Below, one piece after another: positions 9,408 to 17,499 of a stretch of 33,790 nt of DNA. The DNA is from Gammaproteobacteria bacterium. GTDB lineage: Bacteria > Pseudomonadota > Gammaproteobacteria > HK1. Positions within the stretch are counted from its first letter, which is position 1; the number at the start of each line of letters is the position of its first letter. The stretch lies in NCBI GenBank assembly GCA_022823045.1, contig JAJDXW010000271.1, positions 1 to 33,790 of the forward strand, in the 5' to 3' direction. Both the position numbers and the translations under genes were made by a program. The notes under the pieces were generated by a model. It saw only the letters and a list, made by a program, of their open reading frames with translations. It searched no databases and was not told the DNA's origin.

Positions 9408-10433
9408 CTACTCGCCTTGCGCGAGCCGCTCGACGCCGAACTCTCCGACGAGCAGCACCCCGCCGTCCGCGAGCGGCAGCGCGGCCGAGATACCGGCGCG
9501 CGACGGCAGCCGGCGGGCCGACACGCTGCGGCCGTCGTCCCGGCTGGTGAGCACGCTGCCGTCCAGGCCGGTGATCACGATCGAGCCGGACGACAGCCGG
9601 ACGGCTCCGGTCAGGCTCGCCCGGGTCCCCGTTTCCACCCGGGTCCAGGTCTCGCCTCCATCCTCGGAGCGGAAGAGGTGGCCCCGGAGCCCCATCAGGA
9701 GCACCCGGTCCTCGTCGAGGGCGAGCCCGCCGAACCACGAGCCCGCATAGGGGGAGTCGAGCTCGCGCCAGGTCCTGCCCCCGTCGTCGGAGCGGTAGAC
9801 GACGCCCGCCTCCGCCGCGATGTAGAGGCGCCGCGACCCGGACCGCGCCGAACCGTCCCTCCCCTCCGCCACCGGCACCAGCGCGTTCAGGTGGAAGTCG
9901 TCCTCGCTGACCGCCCGCGAGGTCCAGGTCTCCCCCCCGTCCTCGGTGGCGAGGAAGTAGCCGTAGGCCCCGACCGCGAGGCCCGTCCGCTCGTCGCGGA
10001 ACCAGACGTCGAGCAGGGGACGCTCTTCTTCCGGCGCCTCGTGCACCAGCGACCACGTCTCGCCGCCGTCGCGGGTGCGGAGGATCACCCCGTCGTGTCC
10101 CACCGCCCAGCCGATGCGCTCGTCGTGCAGGTGCACCGCGGTGAGGAGGGCACGGGTCGGCACCGGGGACTGCGTCCAGCTCGCGCCGTCGTCGGTGGAC
10201 ACGAGGACGTGGCCGCGTTCGCCGACCACCACCAGGCGCGAGCCGGCCGCGGCCCCGTCGAGCAGCAGGGACCGGACCGCGAGCGGCGCCTCCACCGCCT
10301 CTTCCGCGCCCGCGCCGGCCGCCGCGAGGGCTCCCAGCAGGATGAAGCTCCGGACCGCGGGCCGGAGCGGGCCGGCGCGACCCGACGCGAGAGGCCGAAC
10401 CGCGGCCCGGAGCAACGAAGCACAACCCGGCAC
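9408..10433 (-). CDS. YCF48/BNR-repeat (photosystem II stability/assembly factor HCF136-like) exported protein
   Basis: 341 aa with signal-peptide-like N-terminus (FILLGALAAAGAGAEE) and repeated S-x-DGGxTW motifs (STDDGASWTQ, TRDGGETWSL, TEDGGETWTS, SDDGGRTWRE, SEDGGETWTR). Confidence 0.85.
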   Translation of the reverse strand: MPGCASLLRAAVRPLASGRAGPLRPAVRSFILLGALAAAGAGAEEAVEAPLAVRSLLLDGAAAGSRLVVVGERGHVLVSTDDGASWTQSPVPTRALLTAVHLHDERIGWAVGHDGVILRTRDGGETWSLVHEAPEEERPLLDVWFRDERTGLAVGAYGYFLATEDGGETWTSRAVSEDDFHLNALVPVAEGRDGSARSGSRRLYIAAEAGVVYRSDDGGRTWRELDSPYAGSWFGGLALDEDRVLLMGLRGHLFRSEDGGETWTRVETGTRASLTGAVRLSSGSIVITGLDGSVLTSRDDGRSVSARRLPSRAGISAALPLADGGVLLVGEFGVERLAQGE

Positions 10434-10513
10434 GGGAGACCGATTCGCGGGTCGCAGCGCCGCTCCGCCCTCCGCGCCGGAGGGCGGCCGCTATCCGCCG
10501 GCGGGGGCCGGGG

Positions 10514-11905
10514 TCATCGCCGGCCCTCGCGGCGCAGGGCCGCGGGGGTGAAGTCCCGGGACTTGAAGTCCGGGTCCCAGGTGCACATCGGGAACTCGTT
10601 GTCGAGGCCGTAGGCGAGGTAGCGCCCCGCCTGGAGGTCGGTGTGGACCTCCAGGGTCGGCCACATGAGCGGCTTCTCGTAGTAGTTGATGAGGTGGCCT
10701 TCCGACACCCGCCAGAGCTCGTCGCGGTTGTCGTAGATGTCCGCGCCCACGATCTGCCAGGAATCCTCGTCCACGTACAGGGTGCGCCGCTTGTAGATGT
10801 GGGTCGCTCCTTCCTTGAGCGTCGCCTCCACCACCCACACCCGGTGCAGCTCGTAGCGAAGGTGCGCGGGATTGACGTGCAGGGGCTTCAGGATGTCGGT
10901 GAACGCGAGAGCGCCGCTGTGCAGCCGGTAGGCATTGTAGGGGACGTACATCTCGCGCTTGCCGACGAGCTCCCAGTCGTAGCGGTCCACCGCGCCGTTG
11001 AACATGTCGAGCTGGTCGGCGGTGCGAAGCCCGTCCGAGGAGGTTCCGGGGTTGTCGTAGGCGAGGTTCGGAGCGCGCCGCACCCGGCGTTGGCCGGGAT
11101 TGTAGGTCCACGCGTTGCGGGGCTCCCGGAACTGGTTCATCGTCTCGTGCACCAGCACGAGGTCCCCCGCGAGACGCGCCGGCGCGAGCGTCTTCTGCTT
11201 GAAGAGGATCATCGTGTTGCCGAGCTCCGCGACCGTCATGTCCGGCAGCGAGTAGCGAAGCTCGACCTCCAGGCTCTGCTTGACCAGGGTGTAGGCGCCG
11301 CCCCGGGTGACCGCGGCCTGGCCGATGACGCACGCCACCGTCTCCCCCCGGTAGCGCAGCAGGTGGTTCCAGATGACCTCGAGGCCGCTCGACGGAATCG
11401 GGAACGGGATGCCGATGACCGCATCGCCGACGCCGTTGCCGCCGTCGACGAGTCTCGCGGTGGCGGCGGTGCTCCGGGTCGCGTCGTAGATCCGCTGGGG
11501 GAAGGAGGCGCTCCGCCGGGTCGGATAGACCGGCATGCGGAAGCTCGGGTAGGTCTCCAGCATGCGCTGGTGCCCGACCGAGAGCCGGTCGCGGTGCTCG
11601 TCGAGGTTGCCGGCGTCGATGACGAAGAGGGGCCGGTCGTCCGCGAACGGGTCGCGGTGGTGCTCCCCGACGGTGTAGCCGGCCGGGGGCTCGGTGATGC
11701 CGCCGGTCCACTCCGGGATGGTGCCGTCGGCGCTGCCGGCGCGCTCGCCGCCGAGGGGGGTGAGGTCCTCGCCGAGCCGCGCGATCTCGCCGGCGGAGAT
11801 CCCGGCCGAGGCGGGCGACGCGAGGGCGCACCCGAGGACGAGGAAGGCGCCGGTTCGAAACCCGGTTCGGATCAGGGTCGATTTCGTTACGTTGATGACG
11901 TTCAT
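10514..11905 (-). CDS. DUF1329 family periplasmic/lipoprotein-carrier-like protein
   Basis: 463 aa: signal peptide, then GISAGEIARLGEDLTPLGGERAGSADGTIPEWTGGI...RRVRRAPNLAYDNPGTSSDGLRTADQLDMFNGAVDRYDWELVGKREMYVPYNAY, characteristic of DUF1329. Confidence 0.9.
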   Translation of the reverse strand: MNVINVTKSTLIRTGFRTGAFLVLGCALASPASAGISAGEIARLGEDLTPLGGERAGSADGTIPEWTGGITEPPAGYTVGEHHRDPFADDRPLFVIDAGNLDEHRDRLSVGHQRMLETYPSFRMPVYPTRRSASFPQRIYDATRSTAATARLVDGGNGVGDAVIGIPFPIPSSGLEVIWNHLLRYRGETVACVIGQAAVTRGGAYTLVKQSLEVELRYSLPDMTVAELGNTMILFKQKTLAPARLAGDLVLVHETMNQFREPRNAWTYNPGQRRVRRAPNLAYDNPGTSSDGLRTADQLDMFNGAVDRYDWELVGKREMYVPYNAYRLHSGALAFTDILKPLHVNPAHLRYELHRVWVVEATLKEGATHIYKRRTLYVDEDSWQIVGADIYDNRDELWRVSEGHLINYYEKPLMWPTLEVHTDLQAGRYLAYGLDNEFPMCTWDPDFKSRDFTPAALRREGRR

Positions 11906-11917
11906 GGCCTCGGAACC

Positions 11918-14086
11918 TCAGAACGAGTACTTGACGGAGGCGGAGATGAAGTCGCGGTCCGCGAGCTCGGTGCCCTTGCCCGAGTACCGCGTGTAGCCGA
12001 TGTCGGCTTCCCAGCGGCTGAGGTAGTCGGCGCGGAGCCCGAGGGTGAGGGCGGTCCGCCCCTCCACGAACGGCCCGGCGGGGGCGGGGCTGTTGCCGCT
12101 CACGTCATGCAGGAACTGGGTGTAGGGGTAGAGGTTGACCGCCCCGATCGCGTTGTTGTAGTCGAGACGGGCCGCGAGCCGGTAGCCCCACGAGGTGGCA
12201 TCGGCGTCGGCCTTCCCCTCTCCGAGCGTGCCGCCGGCGGGGCTTTCCAGGGGGAAGTCGGCCGCGGTCAGCTCCGCGGCGGCCACGCCCTTGCCCTTCG
12301 GCATGTCGTGCACCCGCATCAGGGCCGCCTCGGCGAGGAACACCATGGCGTCCGCGCCCAGCTCGTTCGGCCCGAACACCCGGGTGGCGGTCGCCTGGAC
12401 CTGGCTCACGTTGCGCCGGAGGTAGCCGACGGTGTCCGCGTCGTAGAGGCCGGCGGCGACGTTGTCGGCGATACAGGCTCCCCCTGCTTGCGCTTGGGGG
12501 ACCCCGGCGGCAATTTTCCCGGGGATGCAGTCGCCCAACCCGGTGAACGGTGCGAGGGCGTCGGCGAACACCTTGCGCTCGGCGAACTGGAGCGGCGCGT
12601 CGCGACGGTAGGAGTACTCGCCCTGGAGGGCCCAGCCGGAGGCGCCGAGCTCGGTGCTGAAGCTGACCCCGAAGAGCTGGATGTCCTCGGGATACTCGAG
12701 GAAGTAGTACCCCTAGTCGGCGTAGGCGTCGATGCCCGCGGCCTGCGCGGCGCCACCGGCGAGGGCACCCACGTTGGCAGTGGTTTCCTGCTGAACCCGC
12801 TGTGCGAGGGCGCCGCACTCGGCGCTGGCCTGTGGACTGGCACACTGCGCCGCGGCCAAGGCCTGTGCCACGGCGCCCTGCACGATTTGCTGAACAGCGG
12901 TATTGGCGGCGCTTCCGGGGACTCTGGGGTCCCCGATGGTTCCGGCCGCCAGCAACCCGGCGCCGGCGTCCGCCGCCGTCCCGGTGTGCGCCCCGACGAC
13001 CGGCAGGCGGCTGTGGTAGTTCATGTAGTAGAAGCCGAGCTCGGTGTCGTTCAGCCCTTCGGCGAGATAGCGGACCGCGATCCCCCACTGGCCCGAGTCC
13101 TCCGCCTCGCGGTCCGCATGGCGCGGGGCGATGAGGAAGTCCGGGTCCGGCGAGGTAAGGGGGGCAAAGGCGGGGGCGACGGACGTGGCGGCGAAGACGG
13201 TGAAGGGGTTCTGGCCCGCGGTGAGGCCCATGTCGCCGAGGTCCAGGCCGGGCAAGGCGATCACCGCCTTCTCCGCGCCCGGGCCGGCGTAGTCGGTGAC
13301 CGAGAAGTAGCTCCCCACCGGATCGATTTCGGTCGGTTCCCAGTCCAACTGGTAGAACCCCTCCACCGACAGGAGGTCGGTCGGGGCCACCGACAGCGAC
13401 ACCAGCCCGACCGGCAGCAGCGCCTCGCGGAGCTCCGAGCCCGGCCGCCGGAGCTTGCTCACGTCGAAGGGGTTGATGGCGTTGATGCCGTTCGGGATGA
13501 AGGTGCTCTCGCCCCAGTTGAGGACGTGCTTTCCGAGCCGGAAGTCGAAGGCCGCGTCGCCGGCATCGAACGCGGCCGCGACGTAGGCGTCGAGCACCTC
13601 GAGGTCCCGGCCCACGCGGTCCTGCGCCGCGTCGCTCAAGGGGGTGCGTTCCCGCCTCCCGTTCCGGTTCTCGTGGTCGACGAACCCGGTGGCCCGGAGG
13701 AACGCGCCGAAGCCGCCGACGCCGATGTCGAGGTCGGTCGTGAACTTCGATGCGTTGCTGACGAGGCCGCGGTCGTAGTTGAGGTTGCCGTCGTTGTCGT
13801 TGGCGCCGGACGCGAGCCTCGCGTCGCGCTTCGCGACGCGGTAGGTCATGCCGTGCGAGATCGTGGTGTCGAGGCTCCCCTGCAGATCGCCGTCGCCGAA
13901 CTCGATCGCCTGCGCCGGCAGCGCGTGCAGGAGCCCACCCAGGGCGAGGGCTCCCGCCGCGAGCGCGATCGAGGCGAACGCGGGGCTCGCGGGTGTCGTC
14001 GGCCGAAACGGCGCGCCGTGCGGGGGCCGCCGTACTCGCTGCGAGCGGTCGAGCCTCGCCGGGCCGGTTTCAGGAATGTTCCTCAT
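11918..14086 (-). pseudogene. DUF1302 family outer-membrane protein interrupted by one in-frame TAG (12713-12715)
   Basis: ORFs 12713-14086 and 11918-12571 lie in the same minus frame. Read through the TAG it gives ...GIDAYAD*GYYFLEYPEDIQLFGVSFSTELGASGWALQGEYSYRRDAPLQFAERKVFADAL...FISASVKYSF, which is continuous DUF1302 sequence with an aromatic C-terminus. Confidence 0.85.
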
Positions 14087-14438
14087 GGCGTCCCCTCGGG
14101 TCCGATGGTGGTGGCTCGGTCCTGTGCCGGGGAGCGAATCCGCGCCACTTCGTGCTACGGACCCGGTGCCCGGAAAAACGGGCGCGATGACGATGCCGGG
14201 TCCGGCCTCCTGCCGCTTCGAACCACCGATATCGATTGTAATTTTGTAAGCATATCATCAACTCAATCCCGTCAGCGCGCGGATTTCCACGCCTGGCAGC
14301 GGGCCGCGCACCCCGGGGTCGGTCAAGGCGCCCCGCCGGGCTTCGCCGATCCGGCCCACCCGCCCGCACGCCCCCGCCGAGCATGCCCGCCCGGCACGGT
14401 GGCGGAGTCCGTCGTGCCGACGCGGGCGGCGGCCCCGG

Positions 14439-15377
14439 TCAATCGAAGACGACCTTTGGAAAGTAGAACGACACCACCCAGTTCGGCTGGTCCACGACCT
14501 CGCTGATGCGAAGGTCGGCGCACACGCTGCAAAGGAGATAGGCGTCGACGGCGGCGAGGCCGTGCAGGGACCCCAGGAGGTCGATCATCCCGCTCACCGC
14601 CGCCCGCGCCCCCGCGAAGAGATCGGGGCCGATCCCCGTCGTCACGTGGTAGCCCTTCCCGTCGAGGTGCCGCGACACCGGGCCCGGCGTCTCGTAGCGC
14701 GGGAAGGCGAGGTTCGCCCCCTTGACGAGGCCGAAGGTGAGGGCGAGCTCCATCGGGCTCTCGATCGCGGTGCCGCAGACCTCCCCATCGCCCTGGGCCG
14801 CGTGGGTATCCCCGACGGAGAAGAGGGCCCCCGGCACCGCGACCGGCAGATGGAGCACGGTGCCGGCCGAGAGGTCGCGGATGTCCATGTTGCCGCCCAC
14901 CTCCCGCGGCGGGACGATGGAGTGGAGGCCGGGCGCGGCGGGCGCGACGCCGATGGTGCCGCAGAATGGCTTGAGCGGCACCCGGCCGCCGGGTCCGAAG
15001 GCGGCCGGGGCGAGGGTCCCCGCGTCGTAGCGCCAGACGTGGAGGGCCGGCTCCGGGAACTGGTCGGCGAGGAGGCCGAATCCGGGGATGTTCGCGGTCC
15101 AGCCCCAGCCGGAAGGCGTGAACGACTCGATGGAGACCCGGAGCGCGTCGCCGGGCTCCGCTCCGTCGACCCGGACCGGCCCGGTCACCGGGTTGACGCG
15201 GTCGAAGTCGAGGGCGGCGACGCCGGCGACCGTCGACTCGGGGCCGAGCTGCCCGCCGGAGGCGTCCACGGTCTCGAAGCGGACGGTCTCGCCGGGGGCG
15301 ACGGTGAGCGCCGCGGGATTGGCGTTGTCCCAGCCGAAGTGGTGGTGCTGCCGATGAATGGTGTGGTCGCTCTTCAC
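14439..15377 (-). CDS. Acetamidase/formamidase family protein
   Basis: 312 aa: HHHFGWDNANPAALTVAPGETVRFETVDASGGQ...PLKPFCGTIGVAPA...VPPREVGGNMDIRDLSAGTVLHLPVAVPGALFSVGDTHAAQGDGEVCGTAIE, typical FmdA/AmdA motifs. Confidence 0.93.
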   Translation of the reverse strand: MKSDHTIHRQHHHFGWDNANPAALTVAPGETVRFETVDASGGQLGPESTVAGVAALDFDRVNPVTGPVRVDGAEPGDALRVSIESFTPSGWGWTANIPGFGLLADQFPEPALHVWRYDAGTLAPAAFGPGGRVPLKPFCGTIGVAPAAPGLHSIVPPREVGGNMDIRDLSAGTVLHLPVAVPGALFSVGDTHAAQGDGEVCGTAIESPMELALTFGLVKGANLAFPRYETPGPVSRHLDGKGYHVTTGIGPDLFAGARAAVSGMIDLLGSLHGLAAVDAYLLCSVCADLRISEVVDQPNWVVSFYFPKVVFD

Positions 15378-15452
15378 TGTCAGGGACCTCGTTGAGCTTT
15401 CCGGCGGTGAACGAAGGGCCCGCCCTTCATCGGGCCGGGCCTCCCTTTCCGT

Positions 15453-17492
15453 CTACCAGCGGGCGAGCCCGGTGCACATGAGGGCGCCGCTCGGGTCCAC
15501 CTCGATCGTCCAGCCGGGCGGGGCGACGGTGGTGCCCCCCGCCTCCTCGACGATCGCGGGTCCTTCGACCCGGCTCCCGACCGGAAGCGACTCCCGGTCG
15601 ATGACCTCCGTGTCCCGCCACTCGCCGAACCACACCGGCCGGCGTTCAACCACCGGGTCGCCGCCGCCCCGCGGCGCGAAGTCGAGGGCGGGCTGGTCGA
15701 CCCCGCCGATCGAAACGAGCCGGACGTTCACGATCTCGATGTCGTTGCCGGGATCGGCGTAGCCGAAGGTCTCCTCGTGCCGCGCGTCGAACGCGGCCCG
15801 GAGCGCCGTCCAGTCCGGATCCTCGGGGTTCCAGGGGATGGGGAGGGTGAAGGACTGACCGACATGACGAACGTCGAGGGTGAACGCGTGCCGGTGCCGG
15901 CCGCGCTCCACCCCGTCCGCCTCCAGGGTCGCGGTCCCGTCCTCGCGCATCGCCCGCGCGCGCGCCCGCAGCTCGCCGACGGAGAGCTCGGAGACCCGCC
16001 CGCCCCAGGCATCCACCGCGTCGCGGCGGAGATCGGCGAGCATCTGCCCGAGCGCGGAGAGATGACCGGGGAAGCGCGGCACCATGACGCGGGTGATGCC
16101 GAGCTCCTCGGCCACCGGCATCGCGTGCATCGGCCCCGCGCCGCCGAAACCGAGGAGGGTGAAGTCGCGGGGGTCGAAGCCGCGGTGCACCGAGACCTCG
16201 CGCACCGCCCCCGCCATCCTCGCCACCGCGATCCCGAGCGATGCGCTCGCAAGGTCGACGGGGTCGCCCCCTCGCTCGCGCCGCGCCGCGAGCGCCTCGA
16301 ACGCGGCGCGCGCCTTCCCCGCGTCGAGCACGAGCCCGCCCGCAAGCGGGCGCCCGACCGGCAGGCGGCCGAGGAGGAGGTTCGCGTCGGAGACCGTCGG
16401 CTCGGCGCCCCCCCGGCCGTAGCAGGCCGGCCCCGGCACCGCGCCCGCGCTCTGCGGCCCGACCGCGAACGTGCCGTCGGGCTGCACCCACACGATGGAG
16501 CCGCCGCCCGCCCCGATGGTGTGGATGTCGAGCTGCGGCATCTTGAGGGGGAAGGCGTCGATCCGGTTGTCGTGCGACATGCGGGGCGCGAGCCCGTGCA
16601 CGAGGGCGACGTCGGTGCTCGTGCCCCCCATGTCGAAGGTGATGATGTCCCGGGCGCCGGCGCGCTCCGCGACCCGGACGGCGCCGGTGACCCCGCCGAC
16701 CGGCCCGGAGAGGAACGTCGCCGCGCATCGCTCCGAGGCCGCGGCGAGGGTCATCGACCCCCCGTTCGAGCCCATGATGTTGACCGGCGCCGCGACGCCG
16801 CGATCGACGAGCGCGGTCTCGAGCTCGGCGAGATAGCGGCGCATCACCGGGGTGAGATAGGCGTTCAACACCGCCGTCGAGGTCCGCTCGAACTCGCCCC
16901 GCTCGGGGGTGAGGGCGGCGGATTCGGAGATCGGGACGCCGCCGAGGCGCGCCCCGAGCGCATCGGCGGCCGCCCGCTCGTGACCGCGATCGAGGTAGCT
17001 GTGGACGAGCGCGACCGCAATCGCCTCGACTCCCTTCTCGCGGAGCGCGGCGGCGAGAGTGTCGAAGTCGAAGCCGTCGATCGGCCGCACCACCTGGCCG
17101 TCCGCCGCGAGCCGCTCCGGCACCTCGAAGCGGCGGTCGCGAGGGACGAGCGGCGCGGGGCGCTGCCACTCGGGATCGAAGAGCCCGCCGACGAGCCGCC
17201 GCCCCTTGCCGATCTCGAGGAGATCGCGGAAGCCCTCCGTGGTCACGAGTCCGGTCCGGGCGCCCTTGCGCTCGAGGAGGGAATTGGTGGCGATCGTCGT
17301 CCCGTGCACGAACGCCCGGAGCGACTCCGGGGCCAGCCCGAGCGCGGCGAGGGCGTCGAGCACCCCCCGCCACTGCTCTCCGGGAATCGAGGGCACCTTC
17401 GCCGAATGAAGGGCGCCGTCTTCTCCGTACGCGATGAGATCGGTGAACGTCCCGCCGACGTCCACGCCGACGATATGGGACGTCTCGCTCAC
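15453..17492 (-). CDS. hyuA: Hydantoinase/oxoprolinase family protein, subunit A
   Basis: GTG start at 17492: VSETSHIVGVDVGGTFTDLIAYG...FVHGTTIATNSLLERKGARTGLVTTEGFRDLLEIGKG...ITFDMGGTSTDVALV...IGAGGGSIVWV. The track ORF is over-extended to 17729. Confidence 0.93.
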   Translation of the reverse strand: MSETSHIVGVDVGGTFTDLIAYGEDGALHSAKVPSIPGEQWRGVLDALAALGLAPESLRAFVHGTTIATNSLLERKGARTGLVTTEGFRDLLEIGKGRRLVGGLFDPEWQRPAPLVPRDRRFEVPERLAADGQVVRPIDGFDFDTLAAALREKGVEAIAVALVHSYLDRGHERAAADALGARLGGVPISESAALTPERGEFERTSTAVLNAYLTPVMRRYLAELETALVDRGVAAPVNIMGSNGGSMTLAAASERCAATFLSGPVGGVTGAVRVAERAGARDIITFDMGGTSTDVALVHGLAPRMSHDNRIDAFPLKMPQLDIHTIGAGGGSIVWVQPDGTFAVGPQSAGAVPGPACYGRGGAEPTVSDANLLLGRLPVGRPLAGGLVLDAGKARAAFEALAARRERGGDPVDLASASLGIAVARMAGAVREVSVHRGFDPRDFTLLGFGGAGPMHAMPVAEELGITRVMVPRFPGHLSALGQMLADLRRDAVDAWGGRVSELSVGELRARARAMREDGTATLEADGVERGRHRHAFTLDVRHVGQSFTLPIPWNPEDPDWTALRAAFDARHEETFGYADPGNDIEIVNVRLVSIGGVDQPALDFAPRGGGDPVVERRPVWFGEWRDTEVIDRESLPVGSRVEGPAIVEEAGGTTVAPPGWTIEVDPSGALMCTGLARW

Positions 17493-17499
17493 GGCCCGC

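Noticed and set aside
12479-12501. TCCCCC...GGGGGA hairpin inside the DUF1302 gene
   Set aside because: Short stem within GC-rich coding sequence; not positioned to explain the TAG (it lies well beyond it) and probably due to codon bias.
10643-14506. 1287-aa plus-strand ORF antisense to DUF1329/DUF1302
   Set aside because: Same composition artefact (EVRRGD-type sequence without domains); the minus-strand genes are clearly real.
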